Assembly: GCA_038259365.1 (NCBI GenBank) | Contig: JBBSOW010000067.1 | Location: 1 to 16,317, forward strand | Length of the DNA stretch: 16,317 nt | DNA from: JBBSOW01 sp038259365 | GTDB lineage: Bacteria; Actinomycetota; Actinomycetes; Propionibacteriales; Propionibacteriaceae | Direction of reading: 5' to 3' | Shown: piece by piece, positions 6,765-15,757 of the stretch | How positions within the stretch are numbered: the stretch's first letter is position 1 | Layout of the letters: each line of letters begins with the position of its first letter | Made by a program: the position numbers and the translations under genes | The notes under the pieces: generated by a model | The model's input: the letters and a program-made list of their open reading frames with translations, nothing else | Database searches by the model: none | Told to the model about the DNA's origin: nothing

Positions 6765-7153
6765 TCAGACGCGGACCGAGAAGCTCACCTCACCCCGCAG
6801 GTCTGCCGCTCGGCGGATCCTCCCGTATCTGTTGAACCAGCCCGCCTCGAACGTCCAGTTCAGCTCGGAGGCGAACGGAGTGACGATACGGCGGCACAAC
6901 GGGCTGTCGAGCAGCTCGAATCCTCGCCAGGGCGAGCGCGAACCGGCGAAACCGGGTCTGGCTCGCCACGGAGATCATCGACGCACTCGATCGCTTTGCG
7001 GAGCGCGTCGGTCGTCGCGCCTGACAATCAGCCCAATGCCGTAGCCGTTGTCGCTGCAGGGGCTTGCGGGCAGCAGCGAGATCGAGGAGGCGCTCGGCGT
7101 CGATGGCCTCCGCTGCAGGGTGTCGAGCTGCTTAGCCAGCTCAAGGGTTTGAC
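6765..7153 (-). pseudogene. Frameshifted remnant of an unidentified gene
   Basis: Between glnA and mntA the minus strand carries protein-like text in successive frames. First comes LAKQLDTLQRRPSTPSASSI, running into CSDNGYGIGLIV. The next frame reads SGATTDALRKAIECVDDLRG. The last reads GFELLDSPLCRRIVTPFASE, then LNWTFEAGWFNRYGRIRRA, and ends RGEVSFSVRV at a TGA (6767-6765). The blocks are natural in composition and can be joined by two small shifts (near 7040 and 6925), as expected for a recently decayed gene. No start codon can be set and no family was recognised. Downstream, a further ~37-codon frame ends in a TGA overlapping the mntA ATG and may be more of the same debris. Confidence 0.45.
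7125..7142 (-). terminator. Weak hairpin just after glnA
   Basis: Twelve bases after the glnA stop, the transcript would contain GAGCTG, a 6-nt loop, and the perfect complement CAGCTC. There is no following U-tract, so an intrinsic terminator is only tentative. Confidence 0.2.
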
Positions 7154-8575
7154 TCAGATGTCGTAATACATCTCGAACTCGTGGGGGTGAGGACGAAGCC
7201 GGATGGCGTCGATGTCCTCGCGCTTGAGATCGATCCAGGTCTCGATGAGATCGGAGGTGAACACGTCGCCTTGGAGCAGGAACTCGTGGTCGGCCTCGAG
7301 GGCGTCGAGGACGGCGTCGAGGGAGGCCGGCACGGTGTCGACGTCGGCGTGCTCCTCGGGCGGCAGCTCGTAGAGGTCCTTGTCGATCGGGGCGGGCGGC
7401 TCGATGCGGTTCTGGATCCCGTCGACGCCGGCCAGCAGGATCGCCGCGAAGGCCAGGTAGGGGTTCGCGCTGGGATCGGGGCAACGGAACTCGACACGCT
7501 TGGCCTTGGGGTTGGACCCGGTGATGGGGATCCGCATGCAGGCCGAGCGGTTGCGCTGGGAGTAGACCAGGTTGACGGGCGCCTCGAAGCCCGGCACCAG
7601 CCGGTGGTAGGAGTTCACGCTCGGGTTGGTGAACGCCAGCAGAGAGGGTGCGTGCTTCAAGACCCCGCCGATGTACCAGCGGGCAAGGTCTGATAACCCG
7701 GCGTAACCGGTCTCGTCGTAGAACAGCGGCGTGCCCTCGTTCCAGATGGAGGAGTGCACGTGCATGCCCGAGCCGTTGTCGCCGAAGATCGGCTTGGGCA
7801 TGAAGGTGGCGGTCTTGCCTTCCTGCCAGGCGGTGTTTTTGACGATGTACTTGAACTTCATGACGTCATCGGCGCTGTTGAGCAGTTCGTTGAAGCGCCA
7901 GTTGATCTCGGCCTGGCCGGCGGTGCCGACCTCGTGGTGGGCGCGCTCGACGAGGAGACCAGCGTTTTCCATGTGGCGCACGATGTCATCGCGCAGATCG
8001 CCGAAGTGGTCGGTCGGGGCGACGGGGAAGTAGCCGCCCTTGTACTTGACCTTGTACCCGCGGTTACCACCGACTTCGTCCCGCCCGGTGTTCCAGGCCC
8101 CGGCCTCGGAATCAATGGAGTAGTAGCTGGTGTTGGCCTTGGTCTCGAACCGGACGTCGTCGAAGACGTAGAATTCGGCCTCGGAGGCGAAGAAGGCGGT
8201 ATCGCCGATGCCGGTGGACTTGAGGAAGTCCTGGGCCTTGCGCGCGATATTGCGCGGGTCGCGGCTGTAGGCCTCCTTGGTCAGCGGATCGTGCACGAAG
8301 AAGTTGATGCACAGGGTCTTGCTCTTGCGGAACGGGTCCAGGTAGGCCGTGGTGGGGTCGGGCAGCAGCGCCATGTCGGACTCGTGGATCTTTTGGAATC
8401 CGCGAACCGACGAGCCGTCGAAGGCCAATCCGTCCTCGAACACATCCGGACCGAACTCACGGCCGGGGACCGTGAAGTGCTGCATGACGCCGGGCAGATC
8501 GCAGAATCGAACGTCGACGTTCTCGACATTCTCATTCTCGATATAGGCCAGCAGGTCATCGGCGCCTTGGAACAT
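7154..8575 (-). CDS. glnA: Glutamine synthetase type I
   Basis: 473 residues, typical of dodecameric GS-I, which makes glutamine from glutamate, ammonia and ATP in the cytoplasm. Visible landmarks are DGSSVRGF at 53-60, the metal- and glutamate-binding block SEAEFYVFDD near 131-140, the ATP-binding KPIFGDNGSGMHVH at 261-274, and the glutamate site NSYHRLVPGFEAPVN near 321-335. The adenylylation loop KDLYELPPEE is present with Tyr402, so activity is likely controlled by GlnE-type adenylylation (GS-I beta). The ATG at 8575 has GGAGG 8 nt upstream. A GlnR-like operator and two TAGGAT boxes lie in the divergent region to the RDD gene, pointing to nitrogen control of transcription. Confidence 0.98.
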   Translation of the reverse strand: MFQGADDLLAYIENENVENVDVRFCDLPGVMQHFTVPGREFGPDVFEDGLAFDGSSVRGFQKIHESDMALLPDPTTAYLDPFRKSKTLCINFFVHDPLTKEAYSRDPRNIARKAQDFLKSTGIGDTAFFASEAEFYVFDDVRFETKANTSYYSIDSEAGAWNTGRDEVGGNRGYKVKYKGGYFPVAPTDHFGDLRDDIVRHMENAGLLVERAHHEVGTAGQAEINWRFNELLNSADDVMKFKYIVKNTAWQEGKTATFMPKPIFGDNGSGMHVHSSIWNEGTPLFYDETGYAGLSDLARWYIGGVLKHAPSLLAFTNPSVNSYHRLVPGFEAPVNLVYSQRNRSACMRIPITGSNPKAKRVEFRCPDPSANPYLAFAAILLAGVDGIQNRIEPPAPIDKDLYELPPEEHADVDTVPASLDAVLDALEADHEFLLQGDVFTSDLIETWIDLKREDIDAIRLRPHPHEFEMYYDI

Positions 8576-8613
8576 GGATTGCCTCCGGGATTGGTCTGGG
8601 TTGGTCAGCGTGG

Positions 8614-8640
8614 ATCCTACATTTGACGGGGTTTATCCTA
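8614..8640 (-). promoter_or_regulatory. Candidate glnA promoter: two TAGGAT -10 boxes
   Basis: On the minus strand TAGGAT occurs at 8640-8635 and again at 8619-8614, 60 and 39 nt before the glnA ATG. The -35 region of the first would fall inside the GlnR-like operator, as expected for an activator-dependent promoter; no TTGACA-like hexamer is seen. TAGGAT also precedes the DUF5302 gene (12545-12550), and TAGGCT precedes the RDD gene. Confidence 0.35.
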
Positions 8641-8650
8641 GCGGCGCAGC

Positions 8651-8688
8651 GTTTCTTCGCCGTTGCGCCCTCGTTTCGCCGATGTAAC
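8651..8688 (-). promoter_or_regulatory. GlnR-type operator (four half-sites)
   Basis: Read on the minus strand: GTTAC, 6 nt, GAAAC, 6 nt, GCAAC, 6 nt, GAAAC. This matches the actinobacterial GlnR consensus gTnAC-n6-GaAAC repeated twice, with exact spacing and one change (GCAAC for GTnAC). It ends 75 nt before the glnA start, directly upstream of the likely -10 box. It predicts that glnA, and possibly the divergent RDD gene, respond to nitrogen limitation through GlnR. The regulator gene itself is not in this window. Confidence 0.7.
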
Positions 8689-8716
8689 AGCCCCACGCCC
8701 GGCTCCACCGACTGGG

Positions 8717-8722
8717 TAGGCT
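8717..8722 (+). promoter_or_regulatory. Putative -10 box of the RDD gene, leaderless
   Basis: TAGGCT lies 7 nt before the GTG start at 8730, leaving no room for a ribosome-binding site. No clear -35 is seen. Confidence 0.3.
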
Positions 8723-8729
8723 CGGGGTC

Positions 8730-9158
8730 GTGACTCCTGCCGCTGCTGAACACAGCAATTCCGGTCTCCGCCTGGGCCTGCCCGAGTCGGGCCGGGGATC
8801 GCTGGCGAGCTTCCCAAGGCGCATCGTCGCTTTCGTCCTGGACTGGGCGGCCTGCCTGATCTTGGCCGCCGCGCCGTTCGGTGCCGAGGCCATCTTCGGC
8901 GACGGCTGGCGGGCCACCGGCACGCTGATCGTCTTCTTCGTCCAAGCCACGCTGCTGACCGCCCTGCTGGGCGGCAGCTTCGGACAACTCTGCGCCCGCA
9001 TCACCGTCGCCCGCCTCGACGGTCGCCCGCTGGGAGCGCTGCGCGCGATCTCCCGGACCGCCCTCGTGTGCTTGGGGTTGCCGCCGCTGGTCATGGACAA
9101 GGATCGTCGAGGGTTGCACGATGTGGCGCTGGACACCGCCGTGCTCAATCGTCGCTGA
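8730..9158 (+). CDS. RDD-family membrane protein
   Basis: 142 residues from a GTG at 8730. The RDD-family hallmarks are present: FPRRIVAFVLDWAACLIL near 28-45 with the paired R and D in the first helix, a second helix about 62-82 (GTLIVFFVQATLLTALLGGS), the GQLCARITVARLDGRP segment after it, and a third weakly hydrophobic stretch ending in PPLVMDKDRRGLHDVALDT. Function of the family is poorly defined; some members are transport related. An RDD protein beside glnA is a known actinobacterial arrangement (for example next to glnA1 in Mycobacterium tuberculosis). It is divergent from glnA across the GlnR-like operator and overlaps the convergent peptidase gene by 14 nt. Confidence 0.88.
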   Translation: MTPAAAEHSNSGLRLGLPESGRGSLASFPRRIVAFVLDWAACLILAAAPFGAEAIFGDGWRATGTLIVFFVQATLLTALLGGSFGQLCARITVARLDGRPLGALRAISRTALVCLGLPPLVMDKDRRGLHDVALDTAVLNRR

Positions 9159-10617
9159 GCGGCTCGTTTTGACGCGGTTCATCTCGAGGCGGCGGCTCGG
9201 CTCGCAGCGTCCGCTCGAACAGCTCCCTGGTGGTCTTCGGCAGCTCCGGTTCGCTGACGGTGATATCGAGTTCGGGGTCCTCGCTGCGTACCCCGTAGCA
9301 GAACGCGTCCGGGTGCGAGGGGGCCTGCGAGAGCTGTCGCAGGGTCGGCCCCGCCAATAGCTGATGCCACTCGTTCTCGTCGGGATCGGGCAGCTCGGCC
9401 AGCTGCACGCGGCGTTCGCGAACGACCCCGGCAAAGCCACCGGTGCGGCTCACCGTCACGTGGGTCGCGGCCCTCGGGTCGGGTGGTTCCGGGGCGGGTG
9501 GTTCCGGGGCGGGTACGTCCGGGGCGGGTACGTCCGGGGCGGGTGGAGTCTGATCCGGATCGGAGTCGCAGGGAGCCAGCACGCCTACGGCCTGCCACGC
9601 CCGCGTCAGTGCCGTCGCGATGGGGGAATCGGTTCCATGCCGGGCGGTCGCGGCAAGGTGGGTTAGGCCGGCGAAGGTGGCGAAGTCGCAATCGGCGCGG
9701 ATGTCACCGGTCAGGGTGTCGTACCAGAGCTGGCCCGCGGTCACCCACGCGTTACCGCCCAGCTCCGTCGCGAAGAGGTAGAACGCCTTGTTGCAGATGC
9801 CGGAGTTGAGGTGCACCCCGCCGCTGTCGCGATCGGTCTCGACGTAGCCGTCCATGTGATCGGGCTGGGGATCCTTGCCGAGGTTCGGATCGTCGTAGGC
9901 GGTGCCGGGCGCCTTCATGGAGCGCAACGCCACGCCCTGCACCCCAGGCGCCAGCAGGTCCGCCCCGATCAGCCAGTCCGCCTCGTCGGCGGTTTGGTCC
10001 AACAGGCGCTGCTTGACGAGCACCCCGAAGACGTCGGACACGTGCTCGTTCAGCGCGCCGGACTGGTCGCGATAGTTGAGCCCGGCGGTGTACTGGGTGA
10101 CGCCGTGCGCCAGCTCGTGACCGATGACGTCGAGGCTGCGGGTGAAGTTGAGGAAGATCTCCCCATCCCCGTCGCCGAACACCATCTGGGTGCCGTCCCA
10201 GAACGCGTTGTCGTAACCCTGGGCGAAGTGCACCGTGGCCAACAGGGGCAGCCCCCGGCCATCGAGGGAGTCACGTCCGTAAGCCTCTTGCCATAGTGCA
10301 TAGGTGGCGCCCAGACCGTCGTAGGCCTGGTTTACCGCCTCGTCCTCGCTGGCGGCCGCACCCTCCACCCGCACCTGCTCGCCGGGCAGATCCTCGGTGT
10401 TCCGAGCATCGAAAATGGTGCGCTGCAACCCGTCTCGGGCCGCGCGGGCCTCGGCGGGCGCGCGAATCTCGCCGCGGAACTCCGGGCTGCCATGACGCAA
10501 CCTGCGGGTCTGATCGTCGAGGGCCTGGGTGCGCTGGGCGTGGCCCGCGAGGCTGGCGTTGCTCGACTGGGCCAGGGTTTCCAGCAGGTAGGGGGGAATG
10601 ATGCTGCAGTAGTCCAT
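9145..10617 (-). CDS. Protealysin-like M4 metallopeptidase fused to an emfourin-like inhibitor domain
   Basis: 490 residues from the ATG at 10617 (an adjacent GTG adds one). There is no signal peptide. The N-terminus MDYCSIIPPYLLETLA matches the short protealysin-type propeptide with its IIPP motif. The thermolysin-like catalytic domain follows: zinc motif HELAH at 167-171, third ligand E191 in GALNEHVSD, and the transition-state histidine H269 in DSGGVHLNSG. A proline-rich linker (about 352-382, PAPDV/PAPEP repeats) joins a C-terminal domain of about 90 residues beginning THVTVSRTGGFAGVVRERRV, which resembles emfourin, the protein inhibitor normally encoded as a separate gene beside protealysin. 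The peptidase may therefore carry its own inhibitor. It lies 43 nt after the ABC-F gene and could share its transcript. Confidence 0.9.
   Translation of the reverse strand: MDYCSIIPPYLLETLAQSSNASLAGHAQRTQALDDQTRRLRHGSPEFRGEIRAPAEARAARDGLQRTIFDARNTEDLPGEQVRVEGAAASEDEAVNQAYDGLGATYALWQEAYGRDSLDGRGLPLLATVHFAQGYDNAFWDGTQMVFGDGDGEIFLNFTRSLDVIGHELAHGVTQYTAGLNYRDQSGALNEHVSDVFGVLVKQRLLDQTADEADWLIGADLLAPGVQGVALRSMKAPGTAYDDPNLGKDPQPDHMDGYVETDRDSGGVHLNSGICNKAFYLFATELGGNAWVTAGQLWYDTLTGDIRADCDFATFAGLTHLAATARHGTDSPIATALTRAWQAVGVLAPCDSDPDQTPPAPDVPAPDVPAPEPPAPEPPDPRAATHVTVSRTGGFAGVVRERRVQLAELPDPDENEWHQLLAGPTLRQLSQAPSHPDAFCYGVRSEDPELDITVSEPELPKTTRELFERTLRAEPPPRDEPRQNEPLSDD
9482..9541 (-). repeat. Four 15-bp tandem repeats encoding the Pro-rich linker
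   Basis: Two copies of one 15-bp unit (plus-strand GGTGGTTCCGGGGCG) are followed by two copies of a variant (GGTACGTCCGGGGCG). They encode two PAPEP-type and two PAPDV-type pentapeptides in the linker of the M4 peptidase. Exact copies suggest recent slippage expansion. Confidence 0.85.
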
Positions 10618-10660
10618 CACCCCAGTGAACAGGGCCGGGCCGACACTTTGCGCGGCGGGG

Positions 10661-12463
<1,803 letters not shown>

Positions 12464-12582
12464 CAGTTGACAGAGTTTAGCGGTGATCGAGGCAACTCTC
12501 CGCCGCGTGCAGTGCCCGGTGTTTAGGGCCGTCGGCGTCAGACGTAGGATTGCTGGCCACACCCACGAGAAGGGAGCACGCC

Positions 12583-12774
12583 ATGGCCGAGTCGAGCCGA
12601 GGGGCGGGAGACGACATCAAGACCAAGATGCGTGAGGCGCTGGAGAAGAAGCACGGCCGAGAGCACGGCCACGTGGAGGGGGTTGAATCCGATGGGACCG
12701 AGAAGATGCACGGCCTCGACGGGCACGTCGACACGCAGACGTATCGGCGCAAGGCCGGGGGTGGCGGTTCCTAG
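12583..12774 (+). CDS. DUF5302-like small protein, 63 aa
   Basis: 63 residues from the ATG at 12583, with AAGGGAG 7 nt upstream and a TAGGAT box at 12545-12550. The layout fits the actinobacterial DUF5302 family as I recall it: an N-terminal charged helix (DDIKTKMREALEKKHGRE), a histidine- and glycine-rich middle (EKMHGLDGHVD) and a terminal YRRKAGGGGS with the conserved FRRK/YRRK-type ending. It is soluble, basic and probably largely disordered. Function unknown. It is divergent from the ABC-F gene, with about 120 nt between starts. Confidence 0.8.
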   Translation: MAESSRGAGDDIKTKMREALEKKHGREHGHVEGVESDGTEKMHGLDGHVDTQTYRRKAGGGGS

Positions 12775-12833
12775 CCCGAACTCAACCCCCTAGCTGGCCC
12801 GGAGTGAACAACGATCCTGTAACGAGCGCCCGG

Positions 12834-12847
12834 CCCGGGAACCCGGG
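12834..12847. terminator. GC-rich palindrome between DUF5302 and TspO-like genes
   Basis: CCCGGG, two A residues, CCCGGG forms a perfect inverted repeat 60 nt after the DUF5302 stop. A two-base loop and the absence of a T-tract make a terminator role uncertain; it could also be a protein-binding site. Confidence 0.25.
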
Positions 12848-12885
12848 TTCGCCGAAGGCGCGGACACCCACGAGAGAATGAGGTC

Positions 12886-13677
12886 ATGAACTCAGACCGC
12901 CTGCGGCAGATCTTTGTCACCCTCTCGATGGCCTTTGCCATCTTCGGCACGCTGCTGGGAACGGGTGTTATCGGCACCAGGGTGGCGGAATCCTCGGGTG
13001 GCAGCCTCTCCGCCGACGCCACGCTCATCGCTCCGGCGGCGCAGGCCTTCAGCATCTGGTCGGTCATCTACGCCGGGCTCGTGGCCTACACCATCTGGCA
13101 GTGGCTGCCGAAGCAGGCCGAAACGGCCCGGAACCGCAGTATTGGCTGGCTGGCGGGGGTGTCGATGATCCTCAACGCCCTCTGGTTGTTGGTGACCCAG
13201 TTCGCCCTGTTGTGGGTCAGCGTCGGAGTCATCGCCGCGCTAGCGCTGGTGCTGGGGCTCATCGCCAAGAGGCTCACGCGGGACCGCGCCGAAAGCCTCG
13301 TCGAGGGCGTGGTGGTCGACGGGACCTTCGGCCTGTACCTCGGCTGGGTGGCCGTGGCCACCTGCGCCAACATCGCCGCCACCATCGTCGCCGGTGGCGT
13401 CAAGGCCGCCGGCGGGTGGCAAATCGCCGTTACCGTCGCCGTGCTCATCGTGGTAGTCGGCCTCGGCCTGCTCTTCCAAGGTCTGCTCGGCCGCCGCGTG
13501 GCCGTGGCGATGGCGATGGCCTGGGGGTTGTCGTGGATCGGCGTTGGACGACTGGTGGACGCACCCGAATCAGTGATCGTCGCTATTGTCGCGATCCTCG
13601 CCGCCGTCGTGCTGCTCGCCGCGGCCGTGATCGCGAGGGCCCGTGCCGGTTCCCCGCTCGGTTACCAACTGCGGTAA
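12886..13677 (+). CDS. TspO/MBR-related membrane protein
   Basis: 263 residues from an ATG at 12886. About seven to eight hydrophobic helices are visible, starting with FVTLSMAFAIFGTLLGTGVI. Residues about 53-75 (AAQAFSIWSVIYAGLVAYTI) carry the FSIWxxIY signature of actinobacterial proteins annotated as TspO/MBR-family or tryptophan-rich sensory proteins. Tryptophans recur in later helices (LNALWLLV, YLGWVAV, GLSWIGVG). TspO proteins bind porphyrins and similar small molecules in the membrane; whether this longer homologue does so is not known. It overlaps the convergent ferredoxin-like gene by 16 nt. A GAGAG stretch precedes the start. Confidence 0.8.
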   Translation: MNSDRLRQIFVTLSMAFAIFGTLLGTGVIGTRVAESSGGSLSADATLIAPAAQAFSIWSVIYAGLVAYTIWQWLPKQAETARNRSIGWLAGVSMILNALWLLVTQFALLWVSVGVIAALALVLGLIAKRLTRDRAESLVEGVVVDGTFGLYLGWVAVATCANIAATIVAGGVKAAGGWQIAVTVAVLIVVVGLGLLFQGLLGRRVAVAMAMAWGLSWIGVGRLVDAPESVIVAIVAILAAVVLLAAAVIARARAGSPLGYQLR

Positions 13678-14561
13678 TGCGTCACAGAAAACCGTGCCGC
13701 CACATCGGCGGCCCCGGCCTTGCAGGTAAGTGTCGCCGGTGCGTCCAGGCCGCGGGCTACGTCGACCTCGAGTAGGGCTGGCCCCGATAGCCGGCTGGCG
13801 AGGGCGATCCGCCAGCCGTCTGGGCCGAGTCGTTGCTGGCCGCGAACGGCGACGTCGTCCCAGCGCCCAGAACCCTGGCGGCGGTGGACCTCCGCGACCG
13901 CCACCTGGGCGGGAGCGGACAGGTGAGTGAATCCGCGCAGCTTCTCCACGCCGATGTGGCCGTCAAGGTGAGCTTGGATGACCTCGACGGCATCCTCGCG
14001 ATCGAGCTGTCCGTAGTAGACCCCGTCGGGGGCCAGCAGCACGTTGGGCGCAAAGCGATCGCCCCCGAGGTGGGTGCACTCCCAGGTGTGCTCGGGCCAC
14101 TCGGTGGCAAGTTGCGCAGCGATGGGTCTACCCCGCACGGCGCAGCACTGATCGTGGATGCCGTGGGCGCACACCAGGACCAACGGGGGATTGTGGCCTG
14201 GCCGATCGCCGCTCGTCATCGCTTGGCGGGAAGCCAGCAGGTCGGTCTCCTCGCGCCAGCGGCCCCACACCTGGCCGCGGCCCTGGGTGGCGACACACCA
14301 CTGCAACTCCCCGCCTCGCCGGTAACGTAGCCCGGGTCTGCGCAGCAGGAGCACGCGCAGTCGTTGGCCGCGCACGGGAGCCGTCAGCTGCTGGCGGAGG
14401 GGGTTGTTGAGCACATCCACGGCCTTGAGGGGCCAGGGTCCAGGATGCTCTATCAAGAGCCACTGAGTCGTCGGCGCCGCGGATCCCAACAGCGCATCGC
14501 AGCGAATACGCGCGGCGTCGGAGCAGGGCAGCCGAGCGTTCCAGCTCAGGTTAAGGGTCAT
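13662..14561 (-). CDS. Sucrase/ferredoxin-like [2Fe-2S] protein
   Basis: 299 residues, third gene of the repeat-protein operon. It matches the sucrase/ferredoxin-like family (thioredoxin-fold [2Fe-2S], related to yeast Apd1). Landmarks are HPGPWPLKAV near 39-48; the cysteine motif VCAHGIHDQCCAVRGRP with C131, C139 and C140; and WECTHLGGDRFAPN with C162 and H164. In Apd1 the second histidine of an H-x3-H pair is also a ligand; here the position is Asp168, which I recall as normal for bacterial members. An N-terminal C13 and C21 add further thiols. The ATG at 14561 overlaps the oxygenase stop as ATGA, so expression is coupled. A redox or electron-delivery role for the neighbouring oxygenase is inference. 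Confidence 0.9.
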   Translation of the reverse strand: MTLNLSWNARLPCSDAARIRCDALLGSAAPTTQWLLIEHPGPWPLKAVDVLNNPLRQQLTAPVRGQRLRVLLLRRPGLRYRRGGELQWCVATQGRGQVWGRWREETDLLASRQAMTSGDRPGHNPPLVLVCAHGIHDQCCAVRGRPIAAQLATEWPEHTWECTHLGGDRFAPNVLLAPDGVYYGQLDREDAVEVIQAHLDGHIGVEKLRGFTHLSAPAQVAVAEVHRRQGSGRWDDVAVRGQQRLGPDGWRIALASRLSGPALLEVDVARGLDAPATLTCKAGAADVAARFSVTHYRSW

Positions 14562-15757
14562 GACGCAACGGTCACCAGGCCCGCTCTCATCAACCTGGTG
14601 GCAAGATCGACGCCGAGCTGTTCGACGCTCAGGCGCGCTCCATCGAGAAGTTGCGACACCAGCGGAACGTCGTCCGGCTTCAGAGTCCAGTGCCCAATTC
14701 GGGTACGCAGGACGGTGTCTTGCAGAGTTGGCACCAAGTGCGTACGCAGGAGCACAACAGTGTCGGGGGCGAGGTGGCTGAGGGCGTCCAGTTGAGCAAG
14801 CGGCCCAAGCGGGGCGGCGCGTTGTGATCTCCGACGACGAGCCAGCAGCTCATCCGCGAGGGTCTCGTCGCCGATCTGATCGATCGCCTCGTGTAACAGC
14901 CGGCGGGCAACCGCCAGATCTTCGGTGAGGGGCGCTCCGGTCAGCGGCAACGAGTTGCGCGCTTGACGCGACTCGCCAAGGCGGGCGAGGGCGGCCGCGG
15001 CCAACTCGCTCGCCACCGTATGGCGATGCTCAGCCTGCACCCCCAGCGTGACGTGAATGCTGACCTCGCCCAGCGCGCTGGCGGCGTGGATCCAGCCGCG
15101 CGGCAGGTAGAGGCTGTCACCGGGCTCCAAGACGGCGTCCAGATAGGGTGGCCTCGCGGCCTGAGTGGCCACCTCTGATGCTCGATCCGCCCACTCCTGA
15201 TCGCGTAGGGGAGCCTCGAGGACCGGCTCGTGGATGATCCAGCGTTTGCGGCCCGAGCATTGCAACACGAAGACATCGTGCACGTCGTAGTGGGCCGAAA
15301 AGCCGGTGTTCTGCGGGGGCGTGATGTAGGCGTTGGCCTGGGTGGGATGGCCGAGATCAGCGCTCAGCTGCTGGGCCAACTCGATGATGGGCGACCAGGT
15401 GCGGTGCAGTCCCTGCAACACGATGGTCGAACCGTCGCGAAACAGCGAGAATAGCTTGTCGTCGCTGATCTGGTCCGGGATCGTAGCACCGACCCCGCCC
15501 CCGGAGGTGAACTGCGAGCTGTTGGCGGTGACTCCTGCCTTCGCTACCCGAACGAAGGGGGTCCGCAACCCGCGCGTGGAGATCAGTTCGTCCACGCCCG
15601 CGGAATCGAGCACGAGGCCGCTGGAAGGGAGATCCGCCGCCTTGGTGTGGATCGGCCTGGTCCCCCACGACGCCGCGAAATCTGCTGGCTGCGCGACCAA
15701 CCGTGACAACGCCGGGCACCTGGACGAACCAGGTACCCGGCACTGTGTGGATGTCAC
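14558..15757 (-). CDS. JmjC/cupin Fe(II)/2-oxoglutarate oxygenase, ribosomal-oxygenase type
   Basis: 399 residues from a GTG at 15757. The N-terminal ~240 residues are a JmjC cupin: FxxLFRDGSTIVLQGLHR near 103-119, the iron motif HYD with H156 and D158 (TGFSAHYDVHDVFVLQCSGR), and the distal histidine H224 in GDSLYLPRGWIHAA. The remainder is helical, with a basic patch (ELLARRRRSQRA) and a likely winged-helix end, as in ROXA/MINA53/NO66-type oxygenases. Those enzymes hydroxylate arginine or histidine in proteins. It is directly preceded by a Gly-Ala-Asp repeat protein, with a 4-nt GTGA overlap, and followed by a [2Fe-2S] protein, with an ATGA overlap. This makes the repeat protein the obvious candidate substrate, which is inferred from context. 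The alternative is a ribosomal or other cellular target. Confidence 0.9.
   Translation of the reverse strand: MTSTQCRVPGSSRCPALSRLVAQPADFAASWGTRPIHTKAADLPSSGLVLDSAGVDELISTRGLRTPFVRVAKAGVTANSSQFTSGGGVGATIPDQISDDKLFSLFRDGSTIVLQGLHRTWSPIIELAQQLSADLGHPTQANAYITPPQNTGFSAHYDVHDVFVLQCSGRKRWIIHEPVLEAPLRDQEWADRASEVATQAARPPYLDAVLEPGDSLYLPRGWIHAASALGEVSIHVTLGVQAEHRHTVASELAAAALARLGESRQARNSLPLTGAPLTEDLAVARRLLHEAIDQIGDETLADELLARRRRSQRAAPLGPLAQLDALSHLAPDTVVLLRTHLVPTLQDTVLRTRIGHWTLKPDDVPLVSQLLDGARLSVEQLGVDLATRLMRAGLVTVAS

Noticed and set aside
7754..8626. 290-codon plus-strand open frame
   Set aside because: A complete shadow of glnA on the opposite strand.
8556..9440. 294-codon minus-strand open frame
   Set aside because: Antisense to the RDD protein and crosses the glnA control region; its composition is that of a shadow frame.
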